64,000 nt of DNA from Desulfolinea sp050305405 (lineage in GTDB: Bacteria > Chloroflexota > Anaerolineae > Anaerolineales > Villigracilaceae). The number at the start of each line of letters is the position of its first letter. Position 1 is the stretch's first letter. The translations under genes were made by a program, and so were the position numbers. The DNA lies in contig JBNLFG010000010.1 in assembly GCA_050305405.1 (NCBI GenBank), forward strand, positions 124,001 to 188,000, written 5' to 3'. The notes below the pieces were generated by a model, which saw nothing but the letters and a program-made list of their open reading frames with translations, had not been told where the DNA came from and did not search any database. Shown one piece after another: positions 8,377 to 16,549 of the stretch.

Positions 8377-9069
8377 ATGCCCACAGAAAAAGAAGTCTAT
8401 GATGCTCATGCTGATCAATACGAACGCCTGATTCAACGTGAAGATTACCAAGGGAATATTTTGAAGGAGATCGAGAATCTCATCTCTCTGAATGGTTTGG
8501 ATGTTGCCGATCTTGGCGCGGGGACGGGACGCCTGACGCGCCTGCTTGCGCCCAAAGTGCGCACGATCAAGGCATTTGATACTTCAGCACACATGTTGGC
8601 AGAGGCGGCACGCTCGCTCGAAGCGATAGGAATGACGAATTGGGAAACGGGTGTAGCGGATCATCGTCAGATTCCGCTTGCAGATGATCGTGTTGATTTG
8701 GTGGTCTCCGGCTGGAGTTTTTGTTACCTTGCAGTTTGGGGAGGCGATGATTGGAAGCAGGCGCTCGAAGATGGATTGGCAGAGATGCGCCGCATCCTGA
8801 AGCCGAATGGGATGGTAATTCTCTTCGAGACACAGGGCACAGGCGTGATAGAGCCGACGCCCCCCGCGCATCTTGCCAGATATTTTGCCTTTTTGGCGGA
8901 AGCAGGTTTCGGGTCAGGCGCGTTGCGGACCGATTATCGTTTTGAATCGCTGGACGAAGCCAAAGAACTATCCACATTCTTTTTTGGAGAGGAGATGGGG
9001 ATGAACGTCCTCCAAAACCAGTGGCAGATTTTGCCCGAGTGGACGGGTGTTTTCTGGCAAAGAGTGTAA
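8377..9069 (+). CDS. Class I SAM-dependent methyltransferase
   Basis: 230 aa. A Rossmann-type methyltransferase domain has motif I 'VADLGAGTGRLT' (about residues 44-55), an acidic residue after strand 2 (AFDTS), and a post-motif 'RVDLVVSGWSFCYL' typical of UbiE/Methyltransf_11 proteins. 'EMRRILKPNGMVILFET' is the conserved strand before the substrate region. It transfers a methyl group from S-adenosylmethionine to an unknown small molecule. GAGGAG lies upstream of ATG 8377. It is monocistronic and divergent from glgC. Confidence 0.87.
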   Translation: MPTEKEVYDAHADQYERLIQREDYQGNILKEIENLISLNGLDVADLGAGTGRLTRLLAPKVRTIKAFDTSAHMLAEAARSLEAIGMTNWETGVADHRQIPLADDRVDLVVSGWSFCYLAVWGGDDWKQALEDGLAEMRRILKPNGMVILFETQGTGVIEPTPPAHLARYFAFLAEAGFGSGALRTDYRFESLDEAKELSTFFFGEEMGMNVLQNQWQILPEWTGVFWQRV

Positions 9070-9116
9070 TAATATTAGAATAGGTTTTTCCTACTTATGC
9101 GCTAAGGAGTTTGCAG

Positions 9117-9863
9117 ATGACACAATTCTTGAAGCACCAGTTATATGATATTTTGAATCGCCCTGGTCCCTTATGGCTGGTGGAAGCGAATTTCAACGGC
9201 GCGAATCTGGCGGAGGTGAGCTTGAAGGGGGCGAACTTAACTGAAGCCAAGATGAATGGTGTAAACCTGGAAGAAGCAAATTTGGAAGGCGCTGATTTAA
9301 AGCGAGCGACATTACGAGAAGCTAAATTGAAGAAAGCGCATTTGGCTGGGGCAAGCTTTGCGTGGGCTATGCTTGAAAAAGTTGATTTTTTCTGTGCAGA
9401 TGCGCTGGGCTGCGATTTCCAGGAAGCGCAAATGAAAGAGACCTTCTTTCAGGAAGCGAATTTGAAGGAGGCTAATATGCACAAGGCGAATTGCGAAAAA
9501 AGCATATTTGAGAAGGCCAATTTTGAAGAAGCCGATTGTAGCGATGCGATCATGGAAGGGGCTGTATTCAAAAACGCAAAACTTCAAAAAGTGGAACTGG
9601 TAAAAGCGAATTTGCGCGCTGCTGATTTCCGGAGCGCTTCTCTGGTTGGCGCAAATTGCGAAGATGCGGATTTCCGTGACGCGGACTTACGCGAGGCAGA
9701 TCTCAGTCACGCCAATTTGCGAAACGTGAATTTTCAGGGTGCGGTTTTGCAGAATGCCGACCTTGAAGGGGCGGATCTGACAGGAGCCGACTTGCGTAAT
9801 GCGGTCATGTTTGATGCTAAACTCAAAGGGGCGACCATGCCGGATGGCAGTATTCGCGAGTAG
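9117..9863 (+). CDS. Pentapeptide-repeat protein
   Basis: 248 aa. Almost the whole protein consists of A(D/N)LxxA-type pentapeptide repeats, which fold as a right-handed quadrilateral beta-helix. Roughly 35-40 consecutive repeats can be read from residue 20 to 240. Only a short helical N-terminus (TQFLKHQLYDIL) lies outside the repeats. Families with this fold include DNA mimics and scaffold proteins, but no specific role can be assigned. The start is ATG 9117, 7 bases after AAGGAG; the upstream TTG (9111) sits too close to that site. Confidence 0.9.
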   Translation: MTQFLKHQLYDILNRPGPLWLVEANFNGANLAEVSLKGANLTEAKMNGVNLEEANLEGADLKRATLREAKLKKAHLAGASFAWAMLEKVDFFCADALGCDFQEAQMKETFFQEANLKEANMHKANCEKSIFEKANFEEADCSDAIMEGAVFKNAKLQKVELVKANLRAADFRSASLVGANCEDADFRDADLREADLSHANLRNVNFQGAVLQNADLEGADLTGADLRNAVMFDAKLKGATMPDGSIRE

Positions 9864-9917
9864 TTTTTTCTGATTTTTATCTGCACTGGTAGTGACAGAA
9901 TAAATTTTACAGACTGT

Positions 9918-9923
9918 TATAAT
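9918..9923 (+). promoter_or_regulatory. -10 element before the aminotransferase leader
   Basis: A perfect TATAAT. A GTGACA (9892-9897) upstream could be the -35 box, but the spacer would be 20 bp, so the promoter is only moderately convincing. The expected transcript start falls at about 9930, the first base of the leader ORF. Confidence 0.55.
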
Positions 9924-9929
9924 GAAGAT

Positions 9930-9971
9930 ATGGACACGCTATATTACTTTATGAGCTTTCCACAAACCTAA
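9930..9971 (+). CDS. 13-aa aromatic-rich leader peptide (attenuator)
   Basis: A short ORF encodes MDTLYYFMSFPQT, with Tyr-Tyr-Phe and a further Phe in 13 codons. The ATG falls at the predicted transcript start, so translation would be leaderless. Its stop codon (9969-9971) overlaps AACCTA (9965-9970), which can pair with TAGGTT (9987-9992) in the terminator's left arm. This is the architecture of classical ribosome-mediated attenuation responding to Tyr/Phe supply, upstream of an aminotransferase gene. It is an inference from sequence layout. Confidence 0.5.
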   Translation: MDTLYYFMSFPQT

Positions 9972-10016
9972 GCAAGCTAAACCTGATAGGTTCCTATAAC
10001 CTTATCAGGTTTTTTT
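9965..10016 (+). terminator. Attenuator: terminator with competing antiterminator
   Basis: The terminator stem AAACCTGATA / TATCAGGTTT (9979-9988 and 10003-10012), with an inner GGTT/AACC, is followed by a T-run. The alternative antiterminator pairs 9965-9970 with 9987-9992 (6 bp, perfect). It lies between the leader ORF and the aminotransferase start at 10040. Confidence 0.7.
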
Positions 10017-10039
10017 ATTCTTTTTCAAAAGGAGTGTTA

Positions 10040-11266
10040 ATGGAAACACCTTGGGAATATCGTTATGCCTACCGCATGAAGGGCATGAAAAGTTCAGTGA
10101 TTCGTGAATTGCTTAAACTGACCCAAAAACCCGAGATGATCTCGTTTGCGGGCGGCTTGCCTGCCCCGGAGGTTTTCCCGGTTAAAGAGTTTCAAGAGGC
10201 CGCCAGCCGTGCCCTTTCGCAAAGCCCCGAAAAGGCTTTGCAGTATGGCACCACCGAAGGCTATGCCCCGCTGCGCGAGTTGATCGCAGAGCGTTCAGCG
10301 CGGTATGGTTTGAAGATTAGCGCTGACAATATTTCCATCACATCCGGTTCGCAGCAGGCGCTTGATTTATTGGGCAGAATTTTCATCAACCGCGGTGACC
10401 GTATCATCGTTGAGAATCCGACCTATTTGGGCGCGATCCAAGCCTGGAACGCTTACGGCGCGGATTATCTACCTGTGCCGATGGATGAGCACGGCATGAT
10501 TACCTCCGAATTGGAAAAAGCCCTGCGACGCGGTGCAAAGTTCATCTACGTGCTGCCAAATTTCCAAAACCCCAGCGGCGTGACCTTGAGTTTGGAACGC
10601 CGTAAAGAATTGGTGGAATTGGCGGACCGCTACGGTGTGCCGATTGTTGAAGACGACCCTTACGGGCAGATCCGCTTTGAAGGGGAACATTTACCGCCTG
10701 TTTCGGTCGTGGATAGTGGGTATCGAGGCCAGAATAACAGCTTCTACAATGGAAACGTGATCTACCTGAGCACCTTTTCGAAGCTGCTTGCTCCCGGGCT
10801 GCGGATTGCCTGGGTAATTGGTGCCGAGGCCGTCATCCGCAAATTGGTGCAAGCCAAACAAGGCGCAGATTTGCATACATCCAGCTTTAATCAGATCGCA
10901 GTCTACGAAGTTAGCCGGGATAATTTCATCGACAAGCATGTCGAAGTCATCCGCGCGACCTACAAGGAACGCCGTGATGCCATGCTCGAAGCAATGGACG
11001 AGCTTTTCCCGGCTGAGGTGACATGGACACGTCCCGAGGGCGGCATGTTCCTTTTCGTTACCTTGCCCAAAGGCATGGATGCGACCGAGATCTTCAAGAC
11101 CGCTGTCGAACGAAATGTTGCCTATGTTCCTGGAGCAGCCTTTCACGCGGCAGGCGGTGGCGAGAATACGCTGCGGATGAACTTCTCGTACTCCACACCA
11201 GATACCATCCGCGAAGGAATTGCGCGTTTGGGTGAGTTGTTGAAGGAAGAGATTTACAAGAAGTAA
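10040..11266 (+). CDS. PLP-dependent aminotransferase (LysN / aromatic AT-like)
   Basis: 408 aa, fold-type I aminotransferase of the MocR/Aro8-like group without a DNA-binding domain (Thermus LysN, archaeal ArATs). Seen: 'MISFAGGLPAPEVFP', 'YGTTEGYAPLRE', 'TSGSQQALDL', 'NPTYLGA', 'PNFQNPSG', 'EDDPYGQIRF' and the PLP-lysine segment 'STFSKLLAPGLRIAW'. It moves amino groups between 2-oxoglutarate/glutamate and aminoadipate, branched or aromatic substrates. The Tyr/Phe-rich leader points to aromatic amino acids, but specificity cannot be decided from sequence. ATG 10040 follows AAAGGAG by 5 bases. Confidence 0.88.
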   Translation: METPWEYRYAYRMKGMKSSVIRELLKLTQKPEMISFAGGLPAPEVFPVKEFQEAASRALSQSPEKALQYGTTEGYAPLRELIAERSARYGLKISADNISITSGSQQALDLLGRIFINRGDRIIVENPTYLGAIQAWNAYGADYLPVPMDEHGMITSELEKALRRGAKFIYVLPNFQNPSGVTLSLERRKELVELADRYGVPIVEDDPYGQIRFEGEHLPPVSVVDSGYRGQNNSFYNGNVIYLSTFSKLLAPGLRIAWVIGAEAVIRKLVQAKQGADLHTSSFNQIAVYEVSRDNFIDKHVEVIRATYKERRDAMLEAMDELFPAEVTWTRPEGGMFLFVTLPKGMDATEIFKTAVERNVAYVPGAAFHAAGGGENTLRMNFSYSTPDTIREGIARLGELLKEEIYKK

Positions 11267-11286
11267 GCTTTCCCCTGTAAGAATCG

Positions 11287-11323
11287 AGCAGGGGCGGGTT
11301 TCAAACCCGCCCCTGCTTTTTTT
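11287..11323 (+). terminator. Terminator after the aminotransferase gene
   Basis: A perfect 15-bp stem (AGCAGGGGCGGGTTT and its complement) with a one-base loop is followed by seven T. The same GC-rich palindrome type recurs in spacers of this genome. Confidence 0.9.
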
Positions 11324-11448
11324 AAATGTTTATCCCTCTGCCCTGTTGGGAATCTCCCCAAAATTGACAAATCATGTAGACATTAGCAAAGTGACGGTCA
11401 CCTACGAAGACGACATGAGAGCTACCGTAACAATCTTTCTTTGAAGGT

Positions 11449-12795
11449 TTAATCTACATACGAAACATATTCCGCGCGAGCCAGGCCTTGTTCAAAGGCT
11501 TTTTCGGCGACGGCGCGAGCGACGGCTTGATGGACTTTCTTGTTGAGCGGATGTGGAACGAGGTAGCCTTCCTGTGTTAATTCTGCGAGGGTGGTGGCGG
11601 CGGCGAGCAACATCTCGTCGCTGATGGCACGCGCGTTCGCGTCGACCGCACCACGGAAGATGCCGGGGAAACCGAGTACGTTGTTGACCGATTTTCCATC
11701 AGCGGCGAAGGCGGCACCCATCTCAAGGGCAACATCCGGTTCGATCTCCGCATTGGGGTTGGAGAGGGCAAGGATGATCTGTCCTTTACGTATCATCTCC
11801 GGCTTGATGAGACCTTGTACACCCGTTGTGGCAACGACGATATCTGCGGTAGCCATGATCTCTTCCAGAGTGGATGGTATCCCGCCTGCTTCGGCGAGGC
11901 GGTTAAGGGCATCCTGACTGAGATCGGCACCCATGACAGGGTTCCCGGTTAACTTCATGAGCATTTTAACGGTAGCTAATCCGGCGGCACCCAACCCTAT
12001 TTGTCCGATAGCAGCTTTCCCCAAGTCCGATCCGGTGCGGCGGGTGGCGACCAGCAGCGCAGCGGTGGTGACGACGGCTGTCCCGTGCTGGTCGTCGTGC
12101 ATGACAGGGATATCCAGCCGCTCTTGTAATCGTCTTTCGATTTCAAAACAGCGTGGAGCCGAGATGTCTTCGAGCTGGATGGCGGCGAAGGTCGGCGCGA
12201 TGTTGGCGATGGTTTCGATGATCTCGTCGGTGTCTTTGGTCTCGAGCAGGATCGGGATGCCCGAAAGCCCGACAAGCGATTCCATCAGCATGGCTTTGCC
12301 TTCCATGACGGGCATACCTGCGAGTGCGCCGATGTCGCCGAGTCCGAGCACCGCGCTACCATCGGTGACGATGGCGATCAGGTGGCTGGTAATGGTGTAT
12401 TTGCGCGCTAAGGCAGGGTCTTTGGCGATCTTCAGGCAGACATCAGCCACACCCGGGGTGTAGACGCGGCGTAACTTGGCGAGCGAGTCGATGTCGTAGC
12501 GGCTGCGGATGGCGATCTTGCCTTTTTGGTGCATCTCAAGCACTTCGTCGCGGATTTCGTCGATCTGGGTGCCTGGGTTAGCGCGGATGGCTGCAATGAG
12601 TTCATCCATGTGGGCTTCATTTTCGGCGTAGACGGTGATGTCACGCACGACGGTGTGCATTGAGTCACTGAGTAGTTTGATCTCGCCGACACTCCCCTTA
12701 GTGCCGGATATGGCCGTTAGCAGGTTTGCTAATGTGCCAACTATTTGTTTGTTTCGCACACGGACGGTGCGCATGGTTCTCTGTTCCCAAGACAT
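11449..12795 (-). CDS. NAD(P)-dependent malic enzyme with N-terminal ACT domain
   Basis: 448 aa. It oxidatively decarboxylates malate to pyruvate and CO2 with NAD(P)+. An ACT-like regulatory domain (residues about 8-80) precedes the malic domain: 'RRVYTPGVADVC', 'VTDGSAVLGLGDIGALAGMPVMEGK' and the metal-binding 'EDISAP' and 'HDDQHGTA'. The NAD-binding part has 'GLGAAGLA' and 'LSNPNAEIEPDVA'. An ACT domain suggests allosteric control by a small metabolite. Start: ATG 12795 with AAAGGAG upstream. It is monocistronic; no clear terminator was found after the stop. Confidence 0.94.
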   Translation of the reverse strand: MSWEQRTMRTVRVRNKQIVGTLANLLTAISGTKGSVGEIKLLSDSMHTVVRDITVYAENEAHMDELIAAIRANPGTQIDEIRDEVLEMHQKGKIAIRSRYDIDSLAKLRRVYTPGVADVCLKIAKDPALARKYTITSHLIAIVTDGSAVLGLGDIGALAGMPVMEGKAMLMESLVGLSGIPILLETKDTDEIIETIANIAPTFAAIQLEDISAPRCFEIERRLQERLDIPVMHDDQHGTAVVTTAALLVATRRTGSDLGKAAIGQIGLGAAGLATVKMLMKLTGNPVMGADLSQDALNRLAEAGGIPSTLEEIMATADIVVATTGVQGLIKPEMIRKGQIILALSNPNAEIEPDVALEMGAAFAADGKSVNNVLGFPGIFRGAVDANARAISDEMLLAAATTLAELTQEGYLVPHPLNKKVHQAVARAVAEKAFEQGLARAEYVSYVD

Positions 12796-12842
12796 AATTT
12801 CTCCTTTGGTGTCACCTTTTTGGTCTAAACAACACTATATAA

Positions 12843-12892
12843 AACAAAAAAAGGTCCAAAAGGATTCTACTCCTTTTGGACCTTTCTTTTTT
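12843..12892. terminator. Bidirectional terminator
   Basis: A perfect 15-bp stem (AAAGGTCCAAAAGGA at 12850-12864 and its complement at 12871-12885) has A/T runs on both sides, so it can work on either strand. It most likely ends the moaA-HAD operon on the minus strand. Confidence 0.85.
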
Positions 12893-12901
12893 GTGAACGT
12901 T

Positions 12902-13615
12902 CTATAAAATCTCGACGAGCTGCTCGAAAGAAGTGATGCGTGTGCAGTCAGCGTCGGGGAAGAGGCCGCGCGGGTCGTAGAGTACGGGTTCCATCCCGGC
13001 TGCACGTGCGCCAACTACATCGGCGTAGTAATTGTCACCGACATAGATGCTTTCAGCAGGGGCAACATCGAAGTGTTGAAGTAGCGGCTGAAAAGCTTCG
13101 GGATTCGGCTTCCATGAGCCGACTTCGCCTGCGGCCATGATGAGTTCGAAATAGCCATCCAGTTCTAGCTCGCGCATTTGATCCATGAAAGTGTCACGGC
13201 GATTGGATAGGACGCCTAACTTAAATCCCGCTGAACGCAAGGCAGGCAAAATTTCATGGAGTTCGGGTGGTACCCAATCTTTGCTCTGATATTCATCTTT
13301 GAGATAGGCGTTTATTGGTGGAGCAAACTCTTCGATCTCGGCAGGGCTGGCACCCAATTTCTCCAAACGGCGTTTGGCATAATTTGCCCAAAAGGTATCG
13401 GGGGCCTTATAAGTCTCGCTGTCTGCGCGCAATTCAAGTGAGCTTGCCCAGTAGTAGTGTTCCCAGCGTCCGGATGCGAGTCGTTTTTCTTCGCTGAAAT
13501 TCAAGCCAAGTTCGCGCGCTTTCTCTGCGAAGACGTCTGAAGGCAGCGGTACAGTGTGCCGTAGTGTGCCGTCCAGGTCGAAGAAGACGGCTTTGTATCC
13601 ATTGTTGAGTTGCAT
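12902..13615 (-). CDS. HAD-family hydrolase
   Basis: 237 aa haloacid-dehalogenase-type phosphatase. Motif I 'FFDLDGTL' (Asp nucleophile about 12, acid/base about 14), motif II 'VLSNR', motif III Lys in 'GSWKPNPEAF' and motif IV 'YVGDNYYADVVGA' are all present, so it should be active. A helical cap domain lies between motifs I and II. Probably a small phosphomonoester phosphatase; the substrate is unknown. Its ATG starts immediately after the moaA stop codon (TAAATG), so the two genes are co-transcribed and probably translationally coupled. Confidence 0.88.
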   Translation of the reverse strand: MQLNNGYKAVFFDLDGTLRHTVPLPSDVFAEKARELGLNFSEEKRLASGRWEHYYWASSLELRADSETYKAPDTFWANYAKRRLEKLGASPAEIEEFAPPINAYLKDEYQSKDWVPPELHEILPALRSAGFKLGVLSNRRDTFMDQMRELELDGYFELIMAAGEVGSWKPNPEAFQPLLQHFDVAPAESIYVGDNYYADVVGARAAGMEPVLYDPRGLFPDADCTRITSFEQLVEIL

Positions 13616-14596
13616 TTAGCCTCCGATTTCGCTCATCACGCGGTTGAGTGCATATGCACCTTCAGCAAGCCCGTGTCCCCAGGGTTTATCCCAGACGGTC
13701 TCTAAAATCAGTTCGCGTAGTTCTTCGAGTGTGGCGCCCGCGCGGAGCGGAGTGAGTAGGTCAAGTTCTTTTTCGCGCAACAGACACATGCGCAGGACAC
13801 CGTCGGCAGTCAGGCGTGCGCGTGTACAGGATGCACAGAAAGGTTGGGTGACGGATGAAATGAAGCCGACATCGCCGATGCCGCCGCGTAAACGAAAGAG
13901 ACGCGCTTCTCCATCCAGTTTGCCCCCGTTGATAATTTCCATCGGTCCCATTTCGGATTCGATTTCTTCCTGCATTTGTTTGGCAGTCACCATTTGGGTG
14001 AGTTGAAACTCGGTTGCGCCTGCGAATGGCATCATTTCGATGAAGCGCATCTGCCAGGCGTGCTCGAGAGTCAACGCTGCGAGGGGCACGACATCTTCCT
14101 CGTTGTAGCCGGTGGCGATGACGGCGTTGAGTTTGATGGGCGTTAATCCGGCTTTTTCTGCGGCGAGAATGCCTTCCCAGACATCTTCGACTTTGCCCCA
14201 GCGCGTGAGACGTTTAAATTTGTCGGTTTCGAGAGTGTCGATGCTGATGTTGACGCGTTGTAAACCAGCATCCTTGAGGGGTTGTGCTAGCTTCGAGAGC
14301 AGTAATCCGTTTGTCGTCATGGAGACGGAGCGAATCCCCTCGGTGTTGGCAATCCCGTTCACGATCTGAACCACGTTTTTTCGCAGGGTCGGTTCGCCGC
14401 CAGTCAGGCGGATCTTGTCAAATCCCAGCGATGCGAATAAACGAGTCAGGGTCAGGATTTCATCATCCTGCATAAGCTCGGGGTTGGGACGAAAGGTCAT
14501 GTCTTCGGGCATGCAGTAGATACAGCGCAGGTTACAGTGGTCAGTGAGACTGATGCGCAGATAATGTATATTTCTTCCAAAACGATCGATAGCCAT
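13616..14596 (-). CDS. moaA: GTP 3',8-cyclase MoaA
   Basis: 326 aa radical SAM enzyme that converts GTP to 3',8-cyclo-7,8-dihydro-GTP, the first step of molybdenum cofactor synthesis. The N-terminal cluster motif is CNLRCIYC, followed by 'LTGGEPTLR'. The C-terminal second cluster is built on 'FCASCTRARLTADG' plus a later Cys. The protein ends in the family's Gly-Gly tail (SEIGG). Start: ATG 14596 with AGAGGAAC upstream; the long upstream frame is unlike MoaA. It is first in an operon with the HAD phosphatase. No moaC or moeA is nearby. Confidence 0.96.
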   Translation of the reverse strand: MAIDRFGRNIHYLRISLTDHCNLRCIYCMPEDMTFRPNPELMQDDEILTLTRLFASLGFDKIRLTGGEPTLRKNVVQIVNGIANTEGIRSVSMTTNGLLLSKLAQPLKDAGLQRVNISIDTLETDKFKRLTRWGKVEDVWEGILAAEKAGLTPIKLNAVIATGYNEEDVVPLAALTLEHAWQMRFIEMMPFAGATEFQLTQMVTAKQMQEEIESEMGPMEIINGGKLDGEARLFRLRGGIGDVGFISSVTQPFCASCTRARLTADGVLRMCLLREKELDLLTPLRAGATLEELRELILETVWDKPWGHGLAEGAYALNRVMSEIGG

Positions 14597-14700
14597 AGTT
14601 CCTCTTTGCTTTAAGGTCTGATGATTATACCTATTCTTTATGAGCATTGGCTGAATAGATGTATACTTTGGCGCAAGATATGGATATTGATGGAGAAGCG

Positions 14701-15351
14701 ATGAAAGAAAATAAAACGACTCTAATTGTGCTTGGTTGCCTGGGTGTATTGTGCGTGTGTTTGGGCGCTGTCTTTGCGGTTGGTACAGGATTTTATCTGT
14801 ATGACAAAGCCTCTTTGGGGGATAGCGCGCCCGCACAGGCGACGATTGTCCCGGAGAATATTCCCCCCCATTTGCCGGCCATGACCCCAACTGGGTCGGC
14901 GCAACCTAACGTGGTGCCCGAAGAAAAAGTTAATCCCACTATCAACAATCTTGCGAGCGTTTCGGTGCTCCCCTTCAGCTACTCGGACGATGCCGATGAG
15001 GAGGATGAAGGCGTGGCGATTGATCTGGTCTTTTATGATGCCTACGATGAAGTGATTACTTTTGAAGGTACACCTCTTAAGATCACGATGGAGTTTTACG
15101 CTTTTACCGATATTTTGAACTCGTCGGATATTTCGGTGGGCGATTTGGTTTATACGGAGACAGTCACGCGTGATCACTCTTCCACGCTCGAGGAGATGTT
15201 CGATAACTATATTCGCATCCCGTATAGCGAGATGAAAGTTGACCCGAATCAATATATCCGCTTTGGAGCAGTGCGCGTGATCGTCGAAGCGCCCAATGGC
15301 AGCTTTGAAGACATTAGCACCTTGGTCTCGCTCTACCCCGAGCAGGAGTAG
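14701..15351 (+). CDS. Single-pass membrane protein with extracytoplasmic domain
   Basis: 216 aa, family not recognised. A lysine-bearing N-terminus is followed by one strong transmembrane segment (about residues 8-35, rich in Val/Leu/Cys/Gly), a Pro/Thr/Ala-rich linker, and an acidic beta-rich domain of about 130 residues predicted to lie outside the cytoplasm. The start is ATG 14701 behind GGAGAAG; an upstream ATG (14659) lacks a ribosome site. It is divergent from moaA and 62 bases before an MBL-fold gene. Confidence 0.6.
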   Translation: MKENKTTLIVLGCLGVLCVCLGAVFAVGTGFYLYDKASLGDSAPAQATIVPENIPPHLPAMTPTGSAQPNVVPEEKVNPTINNLASVSVLPFSYSDDADEEDEGVAIDLVFYDAYDEVITFEGTPLKITMEFYAFTDILNSSDISVGDLVYTETVTRDHSSTLEEMFDNYIRIPYSEMKVDPNQYIRFGAVRVIVEAPNGSFEDISTLVSLYPEQE

Positions 15352-15413
15352 GTCACTTCTTTTATCGACTGTTTTTGAAAAAAGAGCGATATTCGAAGAA
15401 ATGGAGTGAAAAC

Positions 15414-16265
15414 ATGACATCACCCCGCACAAAGGTAATCCTTTTAGGGACAGGCAATCCAAATCCTGACCCAAAACACTCAGGCCCGGCGGTGATGATC
15501 CTTGTGGACGAGCAGCCCTATCTTGTTGACTTTGGTGCAGGTGTTGTCCGTCAGGCGGCTGCGCTTACGTCACGATATGGGGGAAAATTGGAAGAGCTTG
15601 AAATCAAGAATCTGATAATTGCTTTTCTAACCCATATGCACTCAGACCACACAGTTGGCTATCCAGATTTGATCTTAACGCCCTGGGTCATGGGAAGAAA
15701 TAAACCCTTGGAAATCTATGGTCCCGATGGCATTCAGGCGATGACGAAGAATATTCTGAAGGCCTATAACGATGACATCAAATATCGTTTATACGGACTT
15801 GAGCCAGCGAACAATCAGGGCTGGCGCGTGAATGCACACGAGATCAGCGAAGGGTTGATTTACGAGGATGAAAAGGTGAAGGTTGAAGCTTTTCTCGTCA
15901 AACATGGGCCCTGGCCAAATGCCTATGGCTACCGCTTTACCACGCCTGATAAAGTCATCGTTATCTCTGGAGATACCGCTCCCTGTGAGAGTATCATCGA
16001 ATACAGTCGTGGCGCGGATATTTTGATCCACGAAGTTTATTTCAAGAAAGCCTTCGATAAGAAGGATGAATTTTGGCAAAAGTATCACGCCATTAATCAC
16101 ACATCCACTTACGAACTTGCAGAGCTCGCAAAGAAAACCCAGCCAACATTGCTCCTTTTGTATCACACACTTTTCTGGGGCGGCAGCGAAGAAGAGATAT
16201 TGAAAGAAATCGCCGAAGATTATGATGGTCAGGTCGTTGCCGGAAACGATTTGCAGATTTTTTGA
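15414..16265 (+). CDS. MBL-fold metallo-hydrolase (RNase Z / arylsulfatase-like)
   Basis: 283 aa. Metallo-beta-lactamase fold with 'LLGTGNPNPDP' at the N-terminus and the metal motif HMHSDH (residues about 68-73). Further ligands are likely at 'KHGPW', 'SGDTAP' and 'LYHTLF'. The layout resembles the RNase Z-like and secreted arylsulfatase-like branches, but no exosite typical of tRNase Z is evident. The reaction is hydrolysis of an unidentified ester or phosphodiester. Start: ATG 15414 with GGAGTG upstream. The gene ends before the promoter of the arginine leader. Confidence 0.85.
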   Translation: MTSPRTKVILLGTGNPNPDPKHSGPAVMILVDEQPYLVDFGAGVVRQAAALTSRYGGKLEELEIKNLIIAFLTHMHSDHTVGYPDLILTPWVMGRNKPLEIYGPDGIQAMTKNILKAYNDDIKYRLYGLEPANNQGWRVNAHEISEGLIYEDEKVKVEAFLVKHGPWPNAYGYRFTTPDKVIVISGDTAPCESIIEYSRGADILIHEVYFKKAFDKKDEFWQKYHAINHTSTYELAELAKKTQPTLLLLYHTLFWGGSEEEILKEIAEDYDGQVVAGNDLQIF

Positions 16266-16324
16266 TCAATAACACGAAAAAATAAAGTTTTACGCAATCT
16301 TTATTTTCTTTTTGGTTTTCTGGG

Positions 16325-16353
16325 TTGACGTATCCTTTTCACGGTGCTAAACT
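16325..16353 (+). promoter_or_regulatory. Promoter of the arginine operon leader
   Basis: -35 TTGACG (16325-16330), a 17-bp spacer, and -10 TAAACT (16348-16353). The expected start near 16360 is only about 4 bases before the ATG of the leader ORF. Confidence 0.72.
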
Positions 16354-16363
16354 CTTGCCCATC

Positions 16364-16444
16364 ATGTTAGTAAACCTTATTGTTCGTCGTCCTCGTTGTA
16401 AACACACTGACTCCCCCCTGGGAAGGTCGGGCGTTTCTGCTTGA
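16364..16444 (+). CDS. 26-aa arginine-rich leader peptide of the arg operon
   Basis: A short ORF of 26 codons contains MLVNLIVRRPRCK, with CGT CGT CCT CGT at codons 8-11 and a further AGG at codon 21. It begins within about 5 bases of the predicted transcript start and so would be leaderless or nearly so. It is followed by mutually exclusive hairpins and then argG. Arg codons in a leader ORF before an arginine operon are the hallmark of ribosome-mediated attenuation. The match of codon type to pathway is the main argument. No homology search was possible. Confidence 0.65.
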   Translation: MLVNLIVRRPRCKHTDSPLGRSGVSA

Positions 16445-16462
16445 TAGCGACGTACGAAGCAC

Positions 16463-16510
16463 ACTTTGATAGTCAAAGTCCTCCTTTCCAAAAGGAGGAC
16501 TTTTTATTTT
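16463..16510 (+). terminator. Arginine attenuator: terminator and alternative hairpin
   Basis: The terminator stem AAAGTCCTCCTTT / AAAGGAGGACTTT (16475-16487 and 16491-16503, 13 bp perfect) is followed by TTATTTT. The alternative hairpin ACTTTGA-TAG-TCAAAGT (16463-16479) uses the first five bases of the terminator arm, so the two cannot coexist fully. It sits between the Arg-rich leader and argG. Confidence 0.8.
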
Positions 16511-16549
16511 GCAAATATTTAAGATTATAAAAATATCAAGGAGCAATAC

